A stretch of 64,000 bases of DNA from JAJEDW01 sp963555775 (GCA_963555775.3 CAUVWY020000009.1:1302001-1366000), one strand, 5' to 3'. Positions 28,391 to 36,365 are shown, counted from the stretch's first letter. Translations and numbers: made by a program. Notes: generated by a model not told the origin, from the letters alone.

Positions 28391-28573
28391 TCAGTTCACT
28401 GGGATGATGACCAGTGCGGCCCCTGCGACTGCAGCGAGTACCAGCAAGGGCCCACTGGCGAGGGCGCCGGCTACCAGTGCCGCCCCCAGCATGAGTCCCC
28501 AAGTTTTTTCAAACCAGTCTCCTCCAGTGGTACGGCGCATTTCCTGAAGCGACAGTTCGGTGATTTGTGACAT
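28391..28573 (-). CDS. Double-glycine precursor peptide B (bacteriocin-like)
   Basis: 60 residues: an 18-residue leader MSQITELSLQEMRRTTGG with the classic spacing of hydrophobic residues at -4, -7, -12 and -15 from the GG site, then a 42-residue core. The core starts DWFEKTW, is almost entirely hydrophobic with repeated small-xxx-small patterns (GAALVAGALASG, AAVAGAAL) and ends IIPVN. AGGAGG lies about 11 bases upstream of ATG. Such cores insert in membranes as helix pairs in class IIb bacteriocins. It pairs with peptide A, whose core is also 42 residues and ends in LN. No Cys, so no disulfide or lanthionine crosslinks are expected. Confidence 0.75.
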   Translation of the reverse strand: MSQITELSLQEMRRTTGGDWFEKTWGLMLGAALVAGALASGPLLVLAAVAGAALVIIPVN

Positions 28574-28591
28574 TTTTCTGTTTCCTCCTCG

Positions 28592-28789
28592 TTAGTTCAG
28601 GTACAGCGCCACTCCAGTACCAGCGAGTGCCGCCCAACCAACTGGGGTCATCGGCGCGGTTAAAGCCGCGGCAATCATTAATGAGTAGGCGACACCTCCC
28701 GCGAAGCCTCCCCAGTCCCAACCGCCTTCGATGGACTGCAATTCGTCGCTGCTTAGTTCGACAATGTTTGCCATGTTTGCCGTGTTCAT
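28592..28789 (-). CDS. Double-glycine precursor peptide A (bacteriocin-like)
   Basis: 65 residues: a 23-residue leader ending VELSSDELQSIEGG, then a 42-residue core WDWGGFAGG, a long hydrophobic stretch with PMTPVGW in the middle, and an end in YLN. GxxxG and AxxxG/A motifs (GGFAGG, ALAGTGVAL) are the kind used for helix-helix contact in two-peptide bacteriocins. It is the first gene after the conserved 35-bp block and ends 19 bases before peptide B. The leader fits the C39 peptidase of the exporter at 22200-24272. Killing activity, signalling or another use is not determined by sequence. Confidence 0.75.
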   Translation of the reverse strand: MNTANMANIVELSSDELQSIEGGWDWGGFAGGVAYSLMIAAALTAPMTPVGWAALAGTGVALYLN

Positions 28790-28845
28790 GAGATTTCACA
28801 TTCCTCAAGGTTGCGGACCGTTGCCACCCTTTCGTGATGCAAGTC

Positions 28846-28880
28846 GCGAGCCATTTTGTATGTTATTGAAAAATAATAAC
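28846..28880 (-). promoter_or_regulatory. Conserved AT-rich promoter/operator block of the peptide operon
   Basis: Identical over 35 bases to 25854-25888 of the decayed copy. It contains GTTATT-N7-AATAAC and, reading towards the peptides, ACATACAAAAT. It sits between the sigma-factor stop and peptide A (57 bases upstream of the ATG) and is the most AT-rich stretch in the cassette. Confidence 0.6.
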
Positions 28881-28923
28881 TTGGAATACTTCAGCAAAAG
28901 GAAAGTCCGGAAAAACGCGACTT

Positions 28924-29430
28924 CTAAGACGCTTTCTGGCGGCACATTCGTTCGATTTGACGTCTGCCGCGATGCAGCGCCATCTTGATCGCGGAGGGCG
29001 TCTTTCCGTACAAGCGGGAGATCGTGCGGATGCTGTAGCCTTCCACGTAGAAGAGGTAGACCGGTCCGCGGATGTCAGAACCCAATCGAAAAATCGCGGA
29101 GTGAAGAAGCCCGATCCGCCGCTTGCGGTCGATGGCTTCTTCGGCGTGCGGTTGTTCGGAAATCAGATGTTCGGCGATGCTCTCGACATCGTCGGTTCGG
29201 TTCCGATGGTGCGCCCTCCAGTGATCCGCAACGGTGTCTTTGACTATCTTCCACATCAACGCTTCGGGATACCGAACGCTGGTTTCGCGCCGGAAAGCTT
29301 CGAGGGTCCTCACGAACGCTTCCTGTTCCAGGTCCGGGTCGCGCTTGCCGTGGACCGCCCGCACGGCGCGGCCCAGGAGCGCCAGCGCTTTATTGCTGCC
29401 TTCCGCGAATTCTTTTGTGACCTTTTTCAT
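28924..29430 (-). CDS. ECF-like RNA polymerase sigma factor
   Basis: 168 residues from ATG at 29430, chosen for the GGAG five bases upstream. The N-terminal half (DLEQEAFVRTLEAFRRE...VADHWRAHHR) resembles sigma region 2. The C-terminal half has a region 4 helix-turn-helix (RGPVYLFYVEGYSIRTISRLYGKTPSAIKMALHRGRRQIER). No anti-sigma gene adjoins it. It lies immediately upstream of the peptide operon on the same strand and may direct transcription from the conserved block. It is divergent from the sigma-54-type activator, with only 22 bases between the start codons. Confidence 0.8.
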   Translation of the reverse strand: MKKVTKEFAEGSNKALALLGRAVRAVHGKRDPDLEQEAFVRTLEAFRRETSVRYPEALMWKIVKDTVADHWRAHHRNRTDDVESIAEHLISEQPHAEEAIDRKRRIGLLHSAIFRLGSDIRGPVYLFYVEGYSIRTISRLYGKTPSAIKMALHRGRRQIERMCRQKAS

Positions 29431-29452
29431 GTCTTCTCCGGCTGTTCTGTTC

Positions 29453-30466
29453 ATGAGGAACACAAAACTGATTGGACAAAGTGAAGCGATCGCAACCCTG
29501 CGATCCCGAATCAGGGCCGCCTCGCGAACCGCGAGTTCCGTGCTGATTCAGGGAGAAACCGGAACAGGCAAGGAATTGGTCGCCCGCGCGATCTACGAAA
29601 GCTGCGTCCGGCATCGGAAGCGGTTCGTACCCGTCGACTGCGGTGCGCTGCCCGAAGAGCTCGTTGAGAGCGAACTGTTCGGGTACCGGCGCGGCGCGTT
29701 CACAACAGCCGTTGCCGACAAACCGGGTCTGTTCGAAGAAGCGAATCAAGGCACCCTCTTTCTGGACGAAATTGGCAACACTTCAAATCGATTTCAGGTC
29801 AAATTTCTGCGCGTGCTTCAGGAAAAGCAAGTGCGCCGGCTCGGAGACGTTGTTGACAGGCAAGTGGATGTCAGGATCATTGCCGCGACCAACTGCGATC
29901 TTCGAACGATGGCTCGATCCGGAAAGTTCCGTGAGGACCTCCTCTACAGGATCGGTGTCTTCCGGATCGAAGTGCCCCCTCTACGCGAACGCCGTAGTGA
30001 TATTCCACTGCTCGCAGGCCATATCATCGATTCGCTCAACGGTACGAATGGCGAAGAACGTCTTCTTTCAGCCGATGCGCTCGAAAAGCTCAAGATCTAC
30101 AGTTATCCCGGCAACGTTCGTGAGCTTCAGAACGTGATCGAGAGTGCGTACTACTCCACTGAGTTAGACGTGATCGGACCGGAATACATCGCCCTGCCAA
30201 CCGACGCCCTCGTGGACGCGCCGACATCCGAAGTCGTTGTCAACAATTTCTGGGAATCCGTTGCGCATCCGTACACTAACCGTCTGATCACGAAAATCTA
30301 GGTCGAAGACGTGATACGGCGTGGTCTCGCGCAGACTGGAGGCAGCTATCGAAAAGTCGTCAGCCTCTTTAACATGCCGGATCGCGATTACAAACGCTTC
30401 ATGGACTTTCTACGTCGCCATCGGTGCAACGTAGATTTCAGGCCCTACCGAAGGAAGGCCGACTAG
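29453..30466 (+). pseudogene. Sigma-54-type AAA+ activator, interrupted by an in-frame TAG before its DNA-binding domain
   Basis: The AAA+ domain is complete: Walker A GETGTGKE, Walker B GTLFLDEIG, arginine-finger region REDLLYRIGVF, and the PGNVRELQN sensor-2 segment. The sigma-54 contact loop is GAFTTA instead of GAFTGA. At 30299-30301 the frame meets TAG, yet the same frame stays open for 54 more codons to TAG 30464-30466, including VEDVIRRGLAQTGGSYRKVVSLFNM, a Fis-type helix-turn-helix. No N-terminal sensor domain is present. The truncated 282-residue protein would lack DNA binding; otherwise the codon is suppressed or is a sequencing error. Confidence 0.85.
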
Positions 30467-30488
30467 CGCCAGGATCGGATTCGGCGAG

Positions 30489-30590
30489 TCCTTTGTTTTC
30501 AACAACGGCCCTTTTTAGCCCGAAACGGTAAACACAGTCATATGAATGACTTAGGTTTTTGATTCGGTGTTAGTACTAGGCAGTACTCTC
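30489..30590. repeat. Degenerate copy of the 130-bp MITE at 50871-51000
   Basis: AGTCCTTTGTTTTCAAC then TAAACACAGTCATATGAATG and CTTAG...GGTGTTAG match the interior of the element at 50871-51000 in the same order. The 18-bp inverted ends are not preserved here. Confidence 0.75.
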
Positions 30591-30732
30591 AGAAGGATAT
30601 TCCCGAGTTTGCAAGGCTATCAATTCGGGATAGCGGGGTCAAAGAACATCTGAACGGTGGAATTTGCCTCGATCCACTGGCCGTGCTTCCGGGATCCCCT
30701 AAAACTTCCGGAATCCATTTCTACAATGAAAA

Positions 30733-30805
30733 TGTGCGCACTCTGTGCGCACAGATCTGTCGGAGCGAAATTGTGCGCACAGAGTGCGCACAATTCTGTT
30801 GGAGC
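30733..30805. repeat. Two tandem ~39-bp units, each holding a TGTGCGCA palindrome
   Basis: Unit 1 (30733-30771) has TGTGCGCACTCTGTGCGCACA; unit 2 (30772-30805) has TGTGCGCACAGAGTGCGCACA. Each is followed by a related tail (GATCTGTCGGAGCGA / ATTCTGTTGGAGCAA). The palindromic halves are separated by three bases. The layout resembles a double operator. The gene downstream on the minus strand (30858-31136) ends here, so the target promoter is unclear. Confidence 0.65.
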
Positions 30806-30857
30806 AAGAAGCTTCAAGAAGTTTGAACCCGCAGCCCCCAAGGTTCGGCCGGGGCCG

Positions 30858-31136
30858 CTAAACCGACTCAAAGAGTTTCACGACGAGATGGCCTTTCAGC
30901 AGGTGATGGGTCTTGTTGACGATTTCCCTGTAGGCCAGACTTGAATGATACTTGAGGCAGTCCTCCCGCGATTTCCACGTCGTGAGCGATATCGCCATCC
31001 GACCACCGTCCTCGACCATCAGGTTGGCCGAGTGAAACCCAGGCGCGCTTTTCAGCTTCGGCAGGACTTCGGAGTGATAGATGCTCGAAAACTCGTCCAC
31101 GCTGATTTCGTCGCCGATTACCATTCGTGAGTACAT
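30858..31136 (-). CDS. Antibiotic-biosynthesis-monooxygenase (ABM) domain protein
   Basis: 92 residues, a single dimeric alpha/beta barrel: MVIGDEISVDEFSSIYHSEVLPKLKSAPGFHSANLMVEDGG then a beta hairpin with AISLTTWKSREDCLKYHSS. The order of PGF..., a central W and a terminal beta strand is typical of ABM/EthD-like small proteins, which range from quinol monooxygenases to heme-degrading enzymes and simple stress proteins. It starts 7 bases after the HhH gene and is probably co-transcribed with it. No substrate can be assigned. Confidence 0.7.
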   Translation of the reverse strand: MYSRMVIGDEISVDEFSSIYHSEVLPKLKSAPGFHSANLMVEDGGRMAISLTTWKSREDCLKYHSSLAYREIVNKTHHLLKGHLVVKLFESV

Positions 31137-31143
31137 CGCTTCC

Positions 31144-31461
31144 TTACTGAGGGCTCGGTGTTCCGCGCCGCGCGACGATGCGATCCTTGATCTCGTCGTA
31201 CTGCTCCAAGGTGACCAGTTCCCGTGACACGAGCTGCCGCTTATTCGCGTACGGGCGGTTTTCGACGATGCGTTGGGCGAGAAGTTCGTCGATCACGATT
31301 TCCTCGATATCTTCAACCGATGCGGAGTTGATGTCGACAATGACAATCCTCTCAGGCAACGGGGGTTGCTCCTCCTGAGCGATCGCGAAACCGGATGACA
31401 GAAGCATTATGGCTACCGTTGCCATGAATGCGCGCTTGAGCTTGTTGGATGTTCTGAACAT
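31144..31461 (-). CDS. Secreted helix-hairpin-helix (ComEA-like) protein
   Basis: 105 residues from ATG 31461, preceded by AAGGAG seven bases upstream; the longer frame upstream is not coding in character. A signal peptide (LKRAFMATVAIMLLSSGFAIAQ) leads to a mature part with IVDINSASVEDIEEI...AQRIVENRPYANKRQLVSR, the DINTA/S-helix-hairpin-helix pattern of ComEA-type proteins that bind DNA in the periplasm. With no other competence genes here, a DNA-uptake role is only suggested. Confidence 0.75.
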   Translation of the reverse strand: MFRTSNKLKRAFMATVAIMLLSSGFAIAQEEQPPLPERIVIVDINSASVEDIEEIVIDELLAQRIVENRPYANKRQLVSRELVTLEQYDEIKDRIVARRGTPSPQ

Positions 31462-31888
31462 TAAGAGGCTCCTTCGATTGACTTGAATCGTTGACGTTGA
31501 GGTTGCCTCCCGGCGGCTTGCGAAACTGCGGCCCTTTCCGTTTGTAAATACACAGAATCGCCTTCCAGCCGCCGAGAGGTCCTCCTGAAACGTCCCCGCG
31601 GAGCACGCCGGAGGCACCGGCCCTTCTGTTAATGGGCCTCCAGACGCGCCCCGCGAGAACATCGAAGTACAGTGCACGACTCCTGCCATCGGTAAGAGAT
31701 TGAAAACAGGTGGGGGAGGTTCGGAATGCCGCAGATTCCGCGACCGCCTATGGAGCGTCTTTCGAGACTTTCCTCGTCCAGGGGGCACTCTTCGATTCGG
31801 AAAATCAGAAGAACTCCAATGTGTCGAGTCCCCGATTCGTATTCAGGGAGATCCGTCGGGGCCGTGTGTCGGTGAATGTCAACAAGTG
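31462..31888. other. Intergenic region between the HhH gene and the IS3-family element
   Basis: About 430 bases. The promoter of the HhH-ABM pair should lie at 31465-31600. No further gene, repeat or RNA is recognised. Confidence 0.4.
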
Positions 31889-31909
31889 TGAGACACGTGG
31901 GTTCAACAA

Positions 31910-32914
31910 TTAAGCTACCGCCTGCGATTCTACGGGTGGATTGATCCAGACCTTGTCGGGCGGCCCTGGGATCGTTCTGGGTACGTTGACGAAACGTTCT
32001 GGGTGGCGTTGCCGCGCACAATCCATGGCATGCTGCCGTTTTTGGATGACGATGTCGGTACGGGCGTGGTGAACCATAGCCGGTGTCAACCAGTTCAGTC
32101 CCGAATGGTAGTGGACATTGTTGTACCAGTGGAAGAAGTCCCTGCAGAACGCCTTGGCGTCCTGGCTACAACCGAAACGGTCCGGGAAGCCTGGCCGGTA
32201 CTTGAGCGTCTTGAACTGCGCTTCCGAGAATGGATTGTCGTCCGATACATACGGTCGGGAGTGAGACTTGGTCACTCCCAGATCGGCCAACAGCAGCGCC
32301 ACCGCCTTGGACTTCATCGACGATCCACGATCGGAGTGGAGTATGAGTTGATCACGATCAATCTGTTGCTTGTCGCAGGCTTTCTGGATCAACTTTTTGG
32401 CCAGATTCGCCGATTCGCAATCGGCGACCATCCAGCCCACGACTTGGCGGCTGAAGATGTCCAGGATCACGTACAGGTAGAAGTAGGTCCACTTTTGGGG
32501 TCCCTTCAACTTCGTGATGTCCCAACTCCAAACTTGATTCGGAGCCGTAGCCAACAGCTCCGGCTTTGTATAGGCGGGATGGCGTCGCTGGTTCCTTCGT
32601 TCGCGAACTTCCTGATTCGCTTCCAGGATCCGATACATCGTTCGTGGGGAACACAGATAGCGGTCCTCGTCCAGCAGGGCGGCGGCGACCTGAGCCGGCG
32701 CCTGGTCCACGAAGCGATCGCCATGCAGCAGGTCGAGGACCTCTTGGCGCTCCACCTCACTCAACGCTCGATGCGATCGCCGACGGATCGGGTCTGGGGC
32801 GGGTTCGGCTCGCCGTTGCCGGTGACGATAGAACGATGCACGGGGAACTCCAAAGGCCCGGCATGCGGGTGCGGCGCCCAACTCGGCAGAGTGGGTCTGG
32901 GCCGCTTCCATCAA
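31910..32914 (-). CDS. IS3-family transposase OrfB (integrase core)
   Basis: About 334 residues with an HTH_21-like region (RRSHRALSEVERQEVLDLLHG) and the rve core: first Asp in WSWDITKLKG, second in LHSDRGSSMKS, Glu in NPFSEAQFKTLKYR, and the downstream K/R helix. All three catalytic residues are present. Its frame is open upstream of the TTG/ATG start right back to an A8 run in orfA, as expected for an OrfAB fusion made by -1 frameshifting. Confidence 0.93.
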   Translation of the reverse strand: MMEAAQTHSAELGAAPACRAFGVPRASFYRHRQRRAEPAPDPIRRRSHRALSEVERQEVLDLLHGDRFVDQAPAQVAAALLDEDRYLCSPRTMYRILEANQEVRERRNQRRHPAYTKPELLATAPNQVWSWDITKLKGPQKWTYFYLYVILDIFSRQVVGWMVADCESANLAKKLIQKACDKQQIDRDQLILHSDRGSSMKSKAVALLLADLGVTKSHSRPYVSDDNPFSEAQFKTLKYRPGFPDRFGCSQDAKAFCRDFFHWYNNVHYHSGLNWLTPAMVHHARTDIVIQKRQHAMDCARQRHPERFVNVPRTIPGPPDKVWINPPVESQAVA

Positions 32915-33399
32915 CCGTTCTCCTTGTCCTGGATCGTATTCAGCGGAATTCCTAATAGCGTCGCAACTTTTTTTTGAATGGCGATTATCGTCTCGGCTTG
33001 CCCGAGTCTCGCCTCCAGACGCCGAGTCTCCCGTTCCAACTCCGCAATCCGCTTATCCCGCGGGTCTATCGGCTGCGCCTTCGGTCCACGTTTGACCGAT
33101 CCGACGCCGGCCAACTCCCCGGCATCGAGTTGCCGACGCCACGTGCTCAGGCTCGATGAGTACACCCCTTCACGGCGTAACAACGCGCCCACCTCACCGG
33201 GCTTCGTACACCGGTCGGCATCTCGTACGATCCGGCGCTTATACTCCGCGCTGAATCGTCGACGCGTCGCCTTATCGGCGACCTCCGGATCCGGACCGGC
33301 ACCATTCCCATCGGCCGAATCGCGCCCAACTCCAGTCGCCCTACGGGCTCCTTCCGTTGCCCGCGATTCTTTCTCCTCTTCTGGTTTAATCACCAACAC
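32911..33399 (-). CDS. IS3-family transposase OrfA (helix-turn-helix)
   Basis: 162 residues. Residues ~50-120 carry the HTH_8 transposase motif (RRRFSAEYKRRIVRDADRC...VGALLRREGVYSSSLSTWRRQ), followed by a leucine-zipper-like coiled coil (KRIAELERETRRLEARLGQAETII). At 32968-32975 the codons CAA AAA AAA GTT form an A_AAA_AAA slippery site. A -1 shift joins OrfA to OrfB without a stop. The N-terminus is longer than usual and Arg/Glu-rich, so the true start may be downstream. Confidence 0.9.
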   Translation of the reverse strand: MLVIKPEEEKESRATEGARRATGVGRDSADGNGAGPDPEVADKATRRRFSAEYKRRIVRDADRCTKPGEVGALLRREGVYSSSLSTWRRQLDAGELAGVGSVKRGPKAQPIDPRDKRIAELERETRRLEARLGQAETIIAIQKKVATLLGIPLNTIQDKENG

Positions 33400-33698
33400 A
33401 GGTTATCTTCCTTCCCGCCCTGCTCACTAATTAACGTTAGGGAAGGTGTCTCATCTACATTGGCACAGAGGGGTCAACCGATTTCCCCGGCGACATCCAG
33501 CACCTTATCTATCGCAGCCCGCACCGGCATGCGCCGTCCCGCGTTCGTCTCGATGAATCGTTCGAAGCGCTGCCGCCCTCAACGCGCGCGTCACCAAGCC
33601 GGTCAGGGTGAATTTGTCCTTCCAGTGAACGTCCGAGAATTCAGTGGTTTAACCTGACAAGCTGGACATAGCGAGGAGATTCCTGTATAAAACGCTGA

Positions 33699-35506
33699 AT
33701 GGAGAGGACGAAATTGACCAGCCAGGAACTGTCGGAGATCGGGGTACGGCCAGTGGAGCGAAGCGAGGAAGGGCAGTATCAAGAGCAGATGAAGCGTCAT
33801 CATTATCTGGGCGCACTGGCGAAGATCGGGGAGACGGTCTGGTACGTGGCCACATGGCGCGGGCAGTGGGTGGCGCAACTGAGCCTGTCGGCGTCGGCGC
33901 TGAAGTGCGGGGTTCGGGATCGATGGATCGGCTGGGACTTCCGCTCGCAGTATGGGCGGCTGAAACTGATCGCCAACAACAGCCGCTTTTTGATCCTGCC
34001 GGGCTGGAATCGGCCGAATGTGGGCTCGCGGGTGTTGTCAGGGACCGAGCGGCGGGCCGGGTCGGATTGGCGCGAACGGTTCGGTCATGGGTTGCTGCTG
34101 CTGCTGGAAACGTTTGTGGATCCCCGGCGCTTCCATGGCGGCGTGTATCGCGCGTCGAACTGGTTGGAACTGGGACGGACCCGGGGATACCGGCGCACCC
34201 GGGACGGCTACAGCGCCGAAGCCGATGCCCCGAAGCTTGTCTTTGTGCGTCCCCTGTGCCGTGATGCGCGCGGGCAACTGACCCACCCTGGCCGGGAACA
34301 TCTTCAACTCACCGGAGCCCCCAAGATCATGCTCAATGCCGCACAGATGCGCCAACTCCCCCAGTGCTTCAAGACCATTCCCGATCCGCGCCGCGCTCAG
34401 GGACGGCGCCATCCCTTGTCGGCAGTGCTGGGCATCGCGGCGGGCGCGACGCTGTGCGGCATGCACGGCTATAAAGCCATCTCGGATTGGGCCGATGCCC
34501 TGGGGCAGAAAGCCCGCGAACGTTTTGGCTGCCGGCGGGAGAACGGCCGCTATGTGGTTCCCAGCGAGTTTGTGATTCGGGATTGTCTGGTCCGGATTGA
34601 ACCGGGGGCGCTGGACCGGGCGCTCAATGCGTGGAATCGGGCGTGGGGCGCCCCGGACGATGCGCTGGCCATGGATGGCAAGACGATGAAGAACGCCCTC
34701 GACTCGGACGGGCGTCAGACCCACATCATGAGCGTGGTCGGGCATGAGTCGAAACGCTGCTACACCCAAAAAAAGTGGGAACCCTGCCTGTAGCCGGCGG
34801 CGAGGAGCGCAAGCGCACGAACGAAATCGGCATGGCCGTTCCCTTGCTTCAAACCTGCGACATCGCCGGCAAGGACATCACCGGCGATGCCCTGCTGACC
34901 CAACGCGCGATCGCGCGCTATTTGGTCGAGCGGGGAGCGCACTATCATTTCACGGTCAAAGGCAACCAACCGACGCTGGAACGCGATATCGCGTTCCAGT
35001 TCCAAACCCGCGGACAACCCGACTTTGTCGAGGTCACCCCGCCCGATCATGGCCGCATCGAAACCCGGCGCATTTGGTGTAGCGCCGAACTCAACCACTA
35101 CCTCGACTTTCCCCACCTGGGCCAGGTCTTTCGGATCGAGCGCGAATCCATCGACAAGAAATCCGGCGCCCTCACGTGTGAAACCGCGCTGGGCATCACG
35201 AGCCGCTCACCCGGCGAGGCCTCCCCCGAACGCTTGCTGGCCATCAATCGCGGTCATTGGAGTATCGAAAGCGTCCATTACATCATCGACTGGAATTACG
35301 ATGAGGACCGCAGTCGAATCCGCACCGGCTTCGGCCCGGAAAACATCACCCGCCTCCGACGCTTTGCCGTCGGTATTCTCAAATCCTTTCAAAAACCCGC
35401 TCAATCGATCGCCCAATCGATGCGCAAACTCTCTTTCAATACCCGTCTCGTCTTCGACTACTTGAGAATGACTCGAAATTCATTCCCCACATCATGCTCC
35501 ATCTGA
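33699..35506 (+). CDS. DUF4338-ISAs1 fusion transposase read through a -1 frameshift
   Basis: Residues 1-~205 match DUF4338 (the DruA-type domain): EQYQEQMKRHHYLG, WVAQLSLSASALKCGVRDRWIGWD, NSRFLIL. Then comes an ISAs1-family transposase: PDPRRAQGRRHPL, the first Asp in AMDGKTMKNA and, after a frame change, NEIGMAVPLL, the second Asp in ITGDALLTQR and Glu in HWSIESVHYIIDW. The first frame ends at TAG 34791-34793. The second enters exactly by a -1 slip on A_AAA_AAG (34769-34775), the heptamer used by dnaX. Two ORFs result: 33699-34793 and the trans-frame to 35506. The heptamer makes programmed frameshifting plausible, but an indel in the A7 run is possible. Confidence 0.85.
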
Positions 35507-36158
35507 GAACAAATTTGCCGTGCCTCTGTCGCCCTTGCTGGCCAATCTGTACATCCGGCGGTTTATTCTGGGCTGGAAACAGCGGGGTGGGATGGAGCGC
35601 TACGGGGCGCACATCGTCAACTATGCGGATGATTTCGTCGTGTGTTGTAAGCAGGGAGCGGCGGACGCCCTTGTGGAGGTGCGCCGGATCATGGCGCAGT
35701 TGAAGCTTCGGATGAACGAAGACAAGACCCGAGTCCACCGAGTTCCGGAGGAGAGCTTCGACTTTTTGGGGTACACCTTTGGTCGATGCTACTCCCCCCA
35801 GACGGGGCGCAGCTATATCGGCACGCGTCCATCGAAGACGCGGATCACCCGATTGTGTCGGGCCATCAGCCAGGATACGGGGCGGACCCGGCTCCTGTGG
35901 GATGCCACGGCCATGGTTCACGCTCTGAATCGGAAGCTGGTGGGTTGGTCCAACTACTTCTGTCTGGGTCCGGTCAGCTCCGCCTACCGCGCGGTGGATC
36001 AACACACGCGGTATCGGCTGCGTCAGTGGTTGCGCCGGAAACATCAAGGACGATGCCGCCCGGGCGTGATGCAGTACCCCAGCGAATATCTCTATGAGAC
36101 GTTGGGACTGGTCCGCCTGGAGGGCCGAACGCGCAACTTTCCGTGGGCGAAAGCGTAG
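35507..36158 (+). pseudogene. Group II intron reverse transcriptase/maturase, 5'-truncated
   Basis: Starts abruptly within the RT domain at VPLSPLLANLYI and has the YADDFVV catalytic motif, KTRVHRVPEESFDFLGYTF, and the maturase X domain (LVGWSNYFCLGP...RYRLRQWLRRKH) to a normal end. The first half of the RT is missing. The break coincides with the end of the ISAs1-type ORF, so that element probably inserted into or recombined with the intron. Intron RNA domains follow. Not functional on its own. Confidence 0.9.
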
Positions 36159-36169
36159 CCCTTGTCCGA

Positions 36170-36203
36170 GAGCCGGATGCGGGAAAACCGCACGTCCGGT
36201 TCG
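36170..36203 (+). ncRNA. Group II intron domain V
   Basis: The 34-nt hairpin starts GAGCCGGATGCGG and closes with CCGCACGTCCGGTTCG. The lower stem GAGCCGGA/TCCGGTTC has the AGC catalytic triad, followed by the two-base CG bulge, the upper stem TGCGG/CCGCA and a GAAA-type loop (five bases as written). A domain VI-like stem follows to about 36240, marking the 3' end of the intron. Confidence 0.85.
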
Positions 36204-36310
36204 ATGAGCGGGATGTGGAAACGGACCATGGCCGGGCTCGTGAGGCACCGCCAGACGAAAGGGGCGGCCACAGATAGGCCCGACCTACCGCACCGCGCCA
36301 CATCTCGACT

Positions 36311-36350
36311 CTACCGAGTTGTCTGCTACAGCGCCGGATCCATCCGCCAG
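36311..36350 (+). repeat. Short dispersed repeat (GGATCC-containing), copy 2
   Basis: CTACCGAGTTGTCTGCTACA then GCGCCGGATCCATCCGCCAG matches 4238-4284 (reverse) and 54101-54152. A further piece of the same repeat (CGTGAGAAAGGCGGGCC) lies at 36461-36478, close to lolC. Confidence 0.6.
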
Positions 36351-36365
36351 CGCACGCCCCCTGAC

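Larger units (their letters stand above)
31889..33453 (-). mobile_element. IS3-family insertion sequence
   Basis: Bounded by TGAGACAC (31889-31896) and GTGTCTCA (33446-33453), followed inward by weakly matching AAC.TTAATT. The TG...CA ends are usual for IS3. It encloses orfA and orfB on the minus strand. No clear target duplication is seen, so the ends may be off by a few bases or a flank may be lost. Confidence 0.8.

Noticed and set aside
30657..30944. Small protein with repeated ALCAH/AQSAHNSVGA units
   Set aside because: The peptide repeat only mirrors the TGTGCGCA palindromes; it overlaps the ABM gene, and no ribosome binding site is evident.
33699..34793. Druantia anti-phage defence system (DruA)
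   Set aside because: The DUF4338 domain is fused to a transposase and no DruB-E or large helicase gene is nearby.
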